Below, piece after piece: positions 37,569-46,741 of a stretch of DNA of 64,000 nucleotides. The notes beneath the pieces are model-generated. The model was not told where the DNA came from. It was given only the letters and a program-made list of their open reading frames with translations, and searched no databases. The stretch's first letter is position 1; every line of letters begins with the position of its first letter. The stretch comes from Planotetraspora sp. A-T 1434 (GTDB lineage: Bacteria > Actinomycetota > Actinomycetes > Streptosporangiales > Streptosporangiaceae): assembly GCF_025420585.1 (NCBI RefSeq), contig NZ_JAOEGB010000011.1, positions 177,493 to 241,492 on the forward strand, written 5' to 3'. A program made the position numbers and the translations under genes.

Positions 37569-40500
37569 ATGGAACCTGGCGTCGGAGAGCGGCCGGATGA
37601 TGATGCCCGAGCGGCAAGGGCGCGGATCGCTTCGCTCATTCAGCGCACGGGCAGCAAGCTGCTGGAGCTGTCGCCACATGCAGTGGTAGTGACTCTATGC
37701 ATCAGCGCCCTCGCGCCCCTGGGTTCTGTGGGAGCCACCGGCCTCGCAGCAGCGGGAGTCCAAGTAATCTCTGGGGTCGGAGGCAATATCCTGGCCGACG
37801 TCATCGGCAAATCAATGCAGGCTTTGCGACGCCGTACCGGCGGCCACCAGCCCTCGCTTGAGGAAATTGAGCGTGAGATAGCCGAACGGCTTTTGGAAGC
37901 GCTCGACGCCGATGATGAGCAAGCACGTCACTTGCGTGAGGAGATCGCTGGCCTGCTTCACCAGGTAGATGCAGCAGGGGCGGCCCTAGAAGCCGCGGTG
38001 ACGAGCGGCGACCAGCGATTGCAGGATCATCTCACCAGGGCATTCACGGAGTTGGGCGCGAGCTTCGCCGAATTCCGGTCGCTGCTGGGCGACATCGACA
38101 GGAAAGCCACCCAGCTCCAGGAGAGCCTGTACCGTCAGGAGGCCCTGCAGCGCCATGACCGGGACATCGCGCTTCAGCAGTCGGTCCAGTTGACCTTGAT
38201 CCGCGAACAGATATCCGTCATCGAAAGGCGAACCCGGCAGGAATCCCTGGAGGAATCTCTCCATCCTCGCTGGCTGGACGGCTGTCCCTACCGAGGACTG
38301 TGGCCATTCGAGGAGAACCACGAGACGATTTTCTACGGCCGGGAGCAGACGACGGCCAAGCTACTCAGCAGGCTGGCTGAACGCCTGTCCCTGTCGGGAC
38401 TCGTGATGGTCACCGGAGCCTCCGGCGCAGGCAAGTCGTCCCTTCTCCGTGCGGGGCTGCTGCCCGCGTTGGCACGGGGCCTGCTCCCAGGCGCGCCCGG
38501 CTCGGAGCAATGGCCGCGTCTGGTGATGAACGCGACCTCGACGCCGCTCGACGAACTCGCGGTCCGTCTCAGCGTTCTGAGTGGTCTGGAGCCCGGCGCG
38601 GTGCGCCGCTCTCTGGAGTCCAATCCACAGGACGCGCCCATGACCGTACGGCACGCCGTTCTCGCCGATGCCGCTCGGCACAATCGGCGCGAGGCTGGGC
38701 GACTCGTCCTGGTCGTCGATCAGTTCGAGGAGGTCTTTCTATCGGCGAGCATGGCCGATCGGCGAACGTTCATCACGGCGCTGGCGGCGGCCACGGGACC
38801 GGCGCCGGGAGGAGATCCGGCCGCGCTGGTGCTCCTGGCAGTGCGCGGCGACTTCGTCGCCGAGTGCGGCGCCTATTCGGAGTTGGCCGCTGCTGTGGAG
38901 AACGCCCAATTCCTGGTCGGCCCAATGACCGAGTCCGAACTCCGCCGTGCGATCACCGGGCCGGCGGCGGCCGCCGGCCTGGAGCTGGAACCAGGCCTGG
39001 CCGACATCGTCCTGAGCGACTTGCGCTCGCATGCCGGTACGGACCGGTACGGCGCCGGCGTCCTGCCGCTGCTTTCCCAGGCCATGCTCCTCACCTGGGA
39101 GAAACGTGAGGGTCACACGCTGACCAGCCACGGCTACGGTCTGACCGGAGGGGTCTCGGACGCCGTCCGGTCAACCGCCGAGACCGTCTACAGCGAGCTG
39201 TCCGCCGATCGGCAACGGATCACGCGCGAGATCTTCCTGCAAATGGCCGTCATCGGCCCCAACGGCCGCCCAACCCGTCGTCGCGCGACCCGAGCCGAGC
39301 TGTACGGCGAGCATGGGGCGGATCGCCTCCAGGACGTGAACGCCGTGTTGAACGCCTTCGCCACCCGGCGGCTGGTCGTGCTGAACGCCGATGCGGCCGA
39401 GATAGCCCACGACGCGCTACTGAGCGAGTGGCCCAAGCTCGCCTCATGGCTGGAAGAGGGGCGAAGCGACCACATCGTCTTCCGGCAGTTCCTTGACGCG
39501 GCCGGGGACTGGCTGGCCAGGGGCCGAGACTCGTCGTTTCTCTACCAGGGCACGCGCCTGGCCGCGGTCGAGGAGGCGCTACCACGCTGGAACGCCGATG
39601 ATCTGCGGCGCTCCCTCCTCTCCGGGGCGCACAGGGCGTTCCTACACGCAAGCGAACGGGCGGCCTCAAAGAGGACGCGGATGCGCCGGGTAATCACCGC
39701 CTCCCTCGCTGTCCTGTCGCTCGCGTCTCTTGCGGGCAGCCTGATCGCCGTGGATCAGGCCGGCGAGGCCACCCGCCAGAAGAACGCCGCCCTGTCGCGG
39801 GAGCTCGCCCAGCGGAGCGAGACCCTGAGTGAGAGGGATCCCGCCATGTCGCGGTTACTCGCCGCCACGGCCTGGGAGATCGGCAATACCCCTGAAGCAT
39901 GGCGAAGCATGGTCGGCGCGGTGTTCGACCCCGCTCGCGCCGTGTTCACCGGCCGCACCGGCCACCTCGGAGATGTGGCGTACAGCCCCCATGTGGCATT
40001 CAGTCCAGACGGCAGAGTCGTGGCCTCCGCGCAGGATGACACCATTCGGCTGTGGGACACCTCCACAGGGCGCCCGATCGGACATCCCATGGCTACGCCG
40101 AAGGAAGCGGTGCACGAGGTAGCTTTCAGCCGCGACGGTGCGCTCGTTGTCAGCGCCAGCGGCTCCAGCACGACCGACTCCACCGGCGGGCAGATCTGCG
40201 TCTGGGACGTCGCCACCCAGCACCTGGCCGGTGACCCGCTCACCGTCACGACCGACTTCCCCGATCAGACCGTCCCCTTCTCCGCCCTGGCACTCAGTCC
40301 CGACGGCAGGACCCTGGCCGCCAGCGGCGACGGCGACATGTTCCTGTGGGACCTGGCCACCCGGCGCCCGATCGCCCGATTCACCGCCACATCGGCCAAC
40401 CACATCGCCTTCAGTCCGGACGGACGCAGCCTCGCAAGCGCCGACGGCGACGGGGCCGTACGCCTCTGGGAAGTGGCCGGACGACGCGAGATGGGCCCGG

Positions 40501-41909
40501 GCATGGTCAACCGCACCGGCAACATCGAGGCGTGGAAGGTCGCCTTCAGCCCCGACGGAGCGACCCTGCTCAGCACGGACAGCGACTACACCCTGCGATT
40601 CTGGGACACCGCCACTCACCGCCAGGTCGGCGAGCCCATCACCAAGGCCGGTCCGGCACTGGCCCTGAGCCCGGACGGCACGATCCTGGCGACTGGCGGC
40701 GTCGACGACACGGTCGTGCTGTGGGACGTGGCAGCCCGCCGCCCGCTCGGCCAGCCACTCATCGGGCACACCGGCAGCCCCCAGGATGTCGCGTTCTCGC
40801 CCGACGGCAAGACTCTGGCAAGCATCGGCTCCGACAAAACCGTCCGCATCTGGGACCTCACCACAGGCCGGCAGATCGGCCTTCCTGTCACCGCCCCCGG
40901 CACCGGCGCCATCTACGCCATGGCGTTGAGCCCGGACGGCGGGACCTTGGCCACATCCAGTGTCGTCGGTGCACGCTTGTGGAACCTCGCCATACACAGG
41001 AGCTTCGGCGAGACCGTCGCGAAGGAGAAGTTAGGAAACGGCGGTCCAGTGGTGTTCAGCCCGGACGGCGAAGTGCTGGCGACTGGCGAGACCGACGGGG
41101 CCATCCGCCTTTGGAACGTCGACACCCAGCACCAGATCGGCTCGCCCCTGTCCGGTCACCGCGCCGCCCCCGACGGTACCGCATGGGTGCTCGCTCTGGC
41201 CTTCAGTCCCGATGGCCGGCTCCTCGCCAGCACCGGGTTCGACGACACGCTCCGATTCTGGGATGCGCACACCCACCGGCAGATGGGCCCGGCGCTCCCG
41301 GCCGCCGGCGGTTCCGCGCTCGCCTTCAGCCCTGACGGAATGAACCTCGCCGTCGGCATGCCTGACGGGACGATCCGCCTACTCGACGTCAGCACTCACC
41401 GCCAGATCACCGCGCCGCTTCGCGGCCACAGGGACGAAGTCATGGGGGTGACGTTCAGCACGGACGGCACCATCCTCGCCAGCGCGAGCACCGACCGCAC
41501 AATCCGTCTCTGGGACACGCGTACGCGCCAGCCGATCGGGCAACCACTCGTCGGACACACGGACACGGTCCGGATGGTGTCCTTCGCCCCGGATGGACGC
41601 CTGCTCGCGAGCGCCGGGGAAGACGGGACCATCCGACTGTGGGACGTCCGCACAGGCCAGCAGATCGGCAAGCCGTTGACCGGCCGCGACCAGGACGTCT
41701 CAGGCGTTGCGTTCACTCCCGACGGAAGGACCCTCGTAAGTACGGGATACGACAAGACGATCCGCCTGTGGAACGTGGCTCGGCCTCCCGATCTGTTCGC
41801 GACGGTCTGCACACTGGCACAACGCGCGATCACCCGCGAAGAGTGGGACCTCTACGTACCTGGCGAAACTTATATGCGCGTCTGCGCTGACGCCCATGGC
41901 GTGAGATGA
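37569..41909 (+). CDS. nSTAND-type NTPase with 14 WD40 repeats, membrane-tethered
   Basis: This is a 1446-residue signalling-type ATPase. Residues 37-80 are hydrophobic and Gly-rich (VVVTLCISALAPLG, GVGGNILADVIG); 98-230 are predicted coiled coil. The CPYRGLWPFEE motif at 239-249 introduces the nSTAND NTPase with Walker A GASGAGKSS (283-291) and Walker B LVLVVDQFEE (379-388). A transmembrane helix lies at about 709-728. From about 795 to 1420 there are 14 WD40 repeats, enough for two seven-bladed propellers. STAND proteins switch from closed to oligomeric on ligand binding; roles in stress, regulation or phage defence are known for relatives. The ligand and effector are unknown here. It has no operon partner. 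Confidence 0.85.
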   Translation: MEPGVGERPDDDARAARARIASLIQRTGSKLLELSPHAVVVTLCISALAPLGSVGATGLAAAGVQVISGVGGNILADVIGKSMQALRRRTGGHQPSLEEIEREIAERLLEALDADDEQARHLREEIAGLLHQVDAAGAALEAAVTSGDQRLQDHLTRAFTELGASFAEFRSLLGDIDRKATQLQESLYRQEALQRHDRDIALQQSVQLTLIREQISVIERRTRQESLEESLHPRWLDGCPYRGLWPFEENHETIFYGREQTTAKLLSRLAERLSLSGLVMVTGASGAGKSSLLRAGLLPALARGLLPGAPGSEQWPRLVMNATSTPLDELAVRLSVLSGLEPGAVRRSLESNPQDAPMTVRHAVLADAARHNRREAGRLVLVVDQFEEVFLSASMADRRTFITALAAATGPAPGGDPAALVLLAVRGDFVAECGAYSELAAAVENAQFLVGPMTESELRRAITGPAAAAGLELEPGLADIVLSDLRSHAGTDRYGAGVLPLLSQAMLLTWEKREGHTLTSHGYGLTGGVSDAVRSTAETVYSELSADRQRITREIFLQMAVIGPNGRPTRRRATRAELYGEHGADRLQDVNAVLNAFATRRLVVLNADAAEIAHDALLSEWPKLASWLEEGRSDHIVFRQFLDAAGDWLARGRDSSFLYQGTRLAAVEEALPRWNADDLRRSLLSGAHRAFLHASERAASKRTRMRRVITASLAVLSLASLAGSLIAVDQAGEATRQKNAALSRELAQRSETLSERDPAMSRLLAATAWEIGNTPEAWRSMVGAVFDPARAVFTGRTGHLGDVAYSPHVAFSPDGRVVASAQDDTIRLWDTSTGRPIGHPMATPKEAVHEVAFSRDGALVVSASGSSTTDSTGGQICVWDVATQHLAGDPLTVTTDFPDQTVPFSALALSPDGRTLAASGDGDMFLWDLATRRPIARFTATSANHIAFSPDGRSLASADGDGAVRLWEVAGRREMGPGMVNRTGNIEAWKVAFSPDGATLLSTDSDYTLRFWDTATHRQVGEPITKAGPALALSPDGTILATGGVDDTVVLWDVAARRPLGQPLIGHTGSPQDVAFSPDGKTLASIGSDKTVRIWDLTTGRQIGLPVTAPGTGAIYAMALSPDGGTLATSSVVGARLWNLAIHRSFGETVAKEKLGNGGPVVFSPDGEVLATGETDGAIRLWNVDTQHQIGSPLSGHRAAPDGTAWVLALAFSPDGRLLASTGFDDTLRFWDAHTHRQMGPALPAAGGSALAFSPDGMNLAVGMPDGTIRLLDVSTHRQITAPLRGHRDEVMGVTFSTDGTILASASTDRTIRLWDTRTRQPIGQPLVGHTDTVRMVSFAPDGRLLASAGEDGTIRLWDVRTGQQIGKPLTGRDQDVSGVAFTPDGRTLVSTGYDKTIRLWNVARPPDLFATVCTLAQRAITREEWDLYVPGETYMRVCADAHGVR

Positions 41910-41953
41910 GGGGCGTATCCACGATAGTGTGCCGCACCTTCAGGGGCATGGCG

Positions 41954-42785
41954 CTAACCGCGGTCCCGAAGCTTGAGGAGTTCGTGCTCCTTTTCGGCGG
42001 ATAGCCCGTGGTGGGACTGACGATCGTAGGCGGAGGGGCCGCTGCTCTCGTTAAGCCAGGTGTAGGTGTCACGAACGGTGTCCGCGATGGGGCGGCAGGT
42101 AAGACCGGCTGCTGTCGCCTTTGCAGAGTCCACCGCCCACGTCCCCTCAGGAGTCCGTCACAGGGGAATCTCAGTCCACTGCTTCACGTCGTGCTCGACG
42201 AGGAAGGGGTCGTCCACCCATTCGAACTCCGCTTGCGAAGCCGTCACCGTACGGCACGGATCGAGCATCTCGCCGAAGGTGGCGTGCCCCCGGGGTGCGG
42301 TGACGTTGAACACCCCCGTCGTTCCGCGTTGAAGGCAACGGAGCGTGAAAGCCGCCAGGTCCCGGATGTCGACGGGCTGGATGGGTTTGGCCGGCTGGCC
42401 CGGGGCCAGGACCCGGCCGCCTTGAGCTATCCGTCGCAGCCACCAGGTCAACCGGCCGACGTTCTCCTGCGGCCCCAGGATCACCCCCGGCCGCAGGACA
42501 GTGACGTGGCCCTCGAACGCCTCCTGTACGGCGCGCTCGCACCCGGCCTTGTAGGCGCCGTACTGCGCGGCGGACCAGTTCGCCTCATCCTCGGCGGTGC
42601 CGGAGGCATCCGGTGGACAATCGTAGACAGCGCTGTCCTCGTCGACAGGTTCAGCCGGCCAGCCCGGATACACCGAGATGGTGGAGAGGAAGACATACGC
42701 GCCTGCCCTGTCAGATAGGAGACGCGCGGCGTTTCCCACAACCTGTGGAACATAGCCGCAGGCAACAACGTCGACAGGATCACCA
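41954..42785 (-). pseudogene. NAD-dependent epimerase/reductase, 5'-truncated with an in-frame TGA
   Basis: The frame carries the middle and end of an extended SDR: FLSTISVYPGW, YGAYKAGCERAV (YxxxK) and VTVLRPGVILGPQEN. A TGA at 42158-42160 follows EIPL where a Trp (TGG) is expected. The same frame then continues RTPEGTWAVDSAKATAAGL to a normal stop at 41954. The Rossmann N-terminus is missing. The break, near 42785, is about 80 bp from an IS701-type remnant. Confidence 0.75.
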
Positions 42786-42864
42786 CTCCCGCGACGGCCA
42801 GCAGCCTTCCGAGCGCCCCTCCTGATACCCCACCGATTGGCCGTCCTGCTTAACCCGGCGCATC

Positions 42865-43560
42865 TAGTACTCCAGCCGTAGATCCTGATCATGTCTTGTG
42901 AGTGGCTTGTCGCCGGTAATGGCTGATCCGGGCGCGGGCTTGGTGGCGTCGTCGCCAGTTGGACCAGCACAGCACGTGCGTCAGGGTATGGATGGTGCGA
43001 CTGACCAGGCGGACGAACAGGCGTCTGATCTCGTTGAGGGTAAGTGGGATCAGGTCGAGGTCGGCTGGCTTGTCGGCTCGTTCGGATGCGGCGAGCGCGC
43101 GAGGAAGGCATGGGCGAGCATGGCCAGGGTGGTCCACCGGTACCATGACGTCCAGCGGCGGACCTGATGCTGATCCAGGCCGGTCAGTCCCTTACCGGTC
43201 TGGAAGCCTTCCTCGATCGCCCACCTGCGGCCGGCCACCCGGGCAAGGACGGCCAGCGGGACCGGGCGGGGAGCGTAGCGGCGGTAGAAGGCCAATTCGC
43301 TGGTACGCCGGTTACGGCGGATCAGCAACCAGTGGCGGCCCGGCCTTCCGGGGTCGATCTCGACGAACGCCCAGTCGTAGAAGCGGTGTCCTTTGGCGCC
43401 CGCGCCTGCCGATAGCCGCTGCCAGGCGCGCTGCGGTAACGACGACTACCAGTACCGCATCGGTCCGGCCCAACTGGTCCCCACCACGTAGGTGCGCAGG
43501 TCATCGCGGACCTGGCGGTGGCGAAGGCCGGCCTCTGTCCCCGTACAGATGAAGGTCCTG
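42865..43560 (-). mobile_element. IS701-type insertion sequence remnant (decayed transposase)
   Basis: Translated pieces match the C-terminal half of IS701-family DDE transposases: AWQRLSAGAGAKGHRFYDWA, HWLLIRRNRRTSELAFYRRY and RRWAIEEGFQTGKGLTGLDQ with the catalytic Glu. The end NWRRRHQARARISHYRRQ is in another frame, so at least one frameshift (near 43080) is present. The region upstream of 43440 is scrambled and has a stop. The N-terminal half is lost. The left limit is estimated from CTAGTACTCCAG at about 42865; terminal repeats were not proven. Confidence 0.7.
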
Positions 43561-43573
43561 ATGGGCACTCGAC

Positions 43574-44215
43574 TCAGGTGGAGGACGGGCGGCGGTAGGT
43601 GCCGTGCCAGTGGGCGGCGGCCAGTTCGTTCGCGATGCGGGTGTCCTCTTCGAGGTCGTCTTCGGTGTCGATGACGTGGCGGGCGATGACCTGCTCGCCG
43701 CCCCACGCCATGACCTGGGCCGCGCGCTCGGGGTCGAAGTCGGGGGACGTGCGGCCGGCCCGCTGCTCCCGGGCCAGCCGTCCGGCGATGCGGTCGATGA
43801 ACCGCTGCTGGCCGGCCTGCAGCGCGTCGCGGACCGTGCGGTCGTAGCCGGCCACTTCGAGGACCGCGGCGTAGGTGGCGGGGCGCCGCCGGTAGTGGCG
43901 GATGATCTGCAGGTATGCCTCTGCCAGCCCTTCCAGGCCGTCCGCGATTCCGTCGGCCCTCCACTCGACCCCGACCTGGAAGATTCCGGACTTCAGGGAG
44001 GCGGCCAGCCGCAGGATCAGCTCGGTCTTGTCGCGGAAGTACAGGTAGAAGGTGGAGCGCGAGAGGCCAGCCTCCGCGGCGATGCGCTCGACGCTGAGCT
44101 CGGTGAAGCTCGCCCCCTCGGCCAGCAGCCGCTCGACGACGTCGAGCGTGCGCGCCTCGGCCGCGGCGCGGCGGCCCGCGGCGGCGGTGGAGGGCCTGCG
44201 GGTGGTAGATGCCAT
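43574..44215 (-). CDS. TetR-family transcriptional regulator
   Basis: Residues 20-75 form a TetR helix-turn-helix (TELSVERIAAEAGLSRSTFY, LYFRDKTELI), followed by a ligand-binding domain ending in HVIDTEDDLEEDTRIANELA. The start at 44215 (MASTTRR) was chosen; an in-frame start ten codons upstream is possible. It is divergent from the alpha/beta hydrolase at 44382. The shared region holds a perfect inverted repeat (44291-44305), so it probably represses itself and that hydrolase. Confidence 0.92.
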   Translation of the reverse strand: MASTTRRPSTAAAGRRAAAEARTLDVVERLLAEGASFTELSVERIAAEAGLSRSTFYLYFRDKTELILRLAASLKSGIFQVGVEWRADGIADGLEGLAEAYLQIIRHYRRRPATYAAVLEVAGYDRTVRDALQAGQQRFIDRIAGRLAREQRAGRTSPDFDPERAAQVMAWGGEQVIARHVIDTEDDLEEDTRIANELAAAHWHGTYRRPSST

Positions 44216-44290
44216 GGTCGTCCGATGCTCGAGGCGAGTATGCACTTTTCCCTGGTCATGTGCCGTTCATGACTTTAATGTAGGCTGCGC

Positions 44291-44305
44291 TGGACATAGT
44301 GTCCA
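44291..44305. promoter_or_regulatory. Probable TetR operator between divergent genes
   Basis: TGGACATAGTGTCCA is a perfect inverted repeat (6-bp arms, 3-bp centre) in the middle of the 166-bp gap between the TetR gene and the hydrolase. A further half-site, TTGTCCA, lies at 44311-44317. Size and position fit a TetR-family operator. Confidence 0.7.
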
Positions 44306-44381
44306 ACTCTTTGTCCAACGCCCCGTCCAGTTGAGGAAAGGGGCCTCTTCCTGGGCGATGACCTGCGAGAAAGGTGTGGCA

Positions 44382-45092
44382 ATGCCACCTCGTACCTACG
44401 TGATGATCCCCGGCGCCTGGCACGGCGGGTGGTCCTGGCGGCCGGTGGCCGAGCGGCTGCGCGCCGCCGGGCACCGGGCGGTCACCCTGACGCTGCCCGG
44501 CCTGGGCGACGGCGACGACCCGACGGGCCTGCGCCTCCGGGACGCGGTCGACCACATCGTGAACGAGGTGGAGCGGCTCGGCCTGACGGACGTGGTCCTG
44601 GTCGGGCACAGCTGGGGCGGCTACCCGATGACCGGGGCCGCGCACCGTCTCGCCGGCCGGGTCACCGGGCTCGTCTACTACAACGCGTTCGTCCCCCGGC
44701 CGGGCGTCTCCCTGCTGGGCGAGAACCCTCCCGAGAACGTGCAGTTGCTCCAGTCCGTGATCGACTCCTCCCCCACGCGTTCCATCCCCGCGGGCCTCGA
44801 GTTCGTCCAGCAGCTGTTCATGCCCGGCGCGGACGAGGACGCCCAGCGTCTGCTGGCCGAGTTGCTGACGCCACAGCCCGGGGCCTACTTCGCGGACGCG
44901 CTGGACATTCCCGAAGTGACCACGCTCGGCATCCCCGCCCGATACGTCCTGTCCGAGGACGACCGGGCGATGCCCCGGTCCGGCCACGAGTTCGCCGCCC
45001 GGCTCGGGCTCGAGCCGCTGATGGTGCCCGGCACGCACGAGAGCATGCTCACCCACCCGGACGAGGTGGCGAAGGCGATCCTCGGCGACTAG
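44382..45092 (+). CDS. Alpha/beta hydrolase
   Basis: This 236-residue protein begins MPPRTYVMIPGAWHGGWSW, has the nucleophile elbow VGHSWGGYP, the Asp in YVLSEDDRAMP and the His in GTHESML. It belongs to the small alpha/beta hydrolases related to methylesterases and hydroxynitrile-lyase-like enzymes. The ATG at 44382 follows GAGAAAGG. It is likely under the divergent TetR regulator, which may sense its substrate or product. Confidence 0.92.
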   Translation: MPPRTYVMIPGAWHGGWSWRPVAERLRAAGHRAVTLTLPGLGDGDDPTGLRLRDAVDHIVNEVERLGLTDVVLVGHSWGGYPMTGAAHRLAGRVTGLVYYNAFVPRPGVSLLGENPPENVQLLQSVIDSSPTRSIPAGLEFVQQLFMPGADEDAQRLLAELLTPQPGAYFADALDIPEVTTLGIPARYVLSEDDRAMPRSGHEFAARLGLEPLMVPGTHESMLTHPDEVAKAILGD

Positions 45093-45241
45093 GCGACCAG
45101 GACGAGGCACCGCCGTTCCCGGGATCCCGGCAGAGCCGGCGCGGTACGGGATCCGGTCCCGGCCGGACGCGGTCAGCGCGGCGGGCGGGTTCCGGAGGCG
45201 GAAGCGGTTCAGAGCGGCGGCGGGGGTTGCGGCCGGCGGGG

Positions 45242-45757
45242 TCAGGCGGGTTCGCGTTCGCGGAGGCGTTGGCTGACGACCTGGGTGACGCCGTCGCCGC
45301 GCATGGACACGCCGTACAGCGCGTCGGCGATCTCCATCGTGCGCTTCTGGTGGGTGATGACGATGAGCTGGGAGCTCTGCCGCAACTCCTCGAAGAGGGT
45401 GAGCAGCCGCTGGGTGTTGGTGTCGTCGAGGGCGGCCTCGACCTCGTCCATCACGTAGAACGGCGACGGGCGGGCCTTGAAGATGGAGATGAGGAACGCC
45501 ACCGCCGTCAGCGACCGCTCGCCGCCGGACAGCAGGGACAGCCGCTTGACCTTCTTGCCGGGCGGCCGGGCCTCGACCTCGACGCCGGTCGTCAGCATGT
45601 CGGCCGGGTCGGTCAGCAGGAGACGGCCCTCGCCGCCGGGGAAGACCCGCTCGAAGATCTGCGAGAACTCGCGGGCCACGTCCTCGTAGGCGGAGGCGAA
45701 CACCTGCTCGACCCGGTCGTCGACCTCCTTGACGACGAGCAGCAGGTCCCTCCGGGT
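45242..45757 (-). pseudogene. smc: 3' fragment of an smc gene (C-terminal ATPase lobe)
   Basis: The frame encodes the last roughly 170 residues of an SMC chromosome-segregation ATPase: [19 protein letters not shown], the signature [17 protein letters not shown], Walker [16 protein letters not shown] and the end [13 protein letters not shown] with an intact stop. The hinge, coiled coils and N-terminal Walker A are missing. Homology stops abruptly near 45757, ten bases before an AraC fragment begins on the other strand. A full-length smc gene presumably exists elsewhere. High conservation suggests that the fragment is recent. Confidence 0.8.
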
Positions 45758-45767
45758 CTGTGAGACA

Positions 45768-46007
45768 GCAGAGCTCCACGACCTGTCGGAGCGATCATTG
45801 CGTCGGCTCAGCAACCGGCTCTTCGGCTACGGCCCCAAGACGCTCATGCGGATTCACCGTTTCCAGCATGCACTCCACTTGGCGCGGGCAGGCCTGCCGT
45901 TGAGTGATGCCGCGGCGACAGCCGGCTATGCCGACCAAGCCCACTTCAACAGGGAGAGTAAACGGCTCACCGGCCAGACACCCGCCACGCTCACACGCGT
46001 CGCTTAG
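45768..46007 (+). pseudogene. AraC-family regulator, C-terminal DNA-binding fragment
   Basis: The frame reads [20 protein letters not shown] and AHFNRESKRLTGQTPA, the double helix-turn-helix of an AraC-type activator, ending in a normal stop. The sensory N-terminal domain is absent, and the sequence upstream belongs to the smc fragment. No dedicated start with a ribosome binding site is visible. Confidence 0.7.
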
Positions 46008-46124
46008 CTTTTTCAACAGGATGACGCCCTCTCAAACGCTCGCCCGTTCTCGCTTCGGGTTCGTTCCCCTCGGCTGGCCGTTTCGTCCAAGCCTGACGTA
46101 GCCGCCGGATGACAGCGTTCTCGT

Positions 46125-46730
46125 ATGAGCATCAACCTGGGTCGCGCGAGAGCGTTCATGGCCTCGCACGCGCGAGTTCTCGATCGGCAGCGCTTCGAGG
46201 CCATCACCACCGACAGCGACGCTGCTCGTCAGGCCATCATCCACGGACTCGACGCCTACCGAAACCCCGACGGCGGCTACGGGTGGGGACTCGAACCGGA
46301 CCTTCGTTCACCGGAGAGCCAGCTGGGAGGCGCCCAGCACGCGCTAGAGGCGCTCGCTGACGCCGGCCCTGCGACCTCGCCGCACTGCAGCCCTCCTCGA
46401 CTGGCTGGGCTCCGTGACTCTGCCCGATGGCGGGCTGCCGTTCGCGCTCCCGGTCAGCGACCCCGTGGCGTGCGCCCCGTTCTGGGTGCAGGCGGACCCC
46501 TCGGAGTCATCGCTGCAAATCACGGCCGCGGTGGCGACGCAGGCGTATCGCGCCGCGCGTTGGGATGAAGCCGTACGAGACCATCCATGGCTGGCGACGG
46601 CGACGCGGTACTGCTTCGAAGCGATCCGTGAGATCGACGAAGCGCCCTTCGCGTAACGTGCTGTCCTTCGCGCTCCAGTTCCTCGACATCGCAGCCGACA
46701 CCCACCCGGACCGCACCATACGGTGTGTCA
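46125..46730 (+). pseudogene. Cyclase/prenyltransferase-like protein broken by two frameshifts
   Basis: The start MSINLGRARAFMASHARVLD and RNPDGGYGWGLEPDLRSPES (a QW-like motif of squalene-cyclase-fold proteins) is in one frame. Near 46385-46400 the coding continues in another frame (VTLPDGGLPFALPVSDPVAC, WVQADPSESSLQITAA). A second shift near 46655 leads to LSFALQFLDIAADTHPD. The family is a predicted alpha/alpha-toroid protein of unknown function. Confidence 0.65.
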
Positions 46731-46741
46731 GCGAGAAGTTG

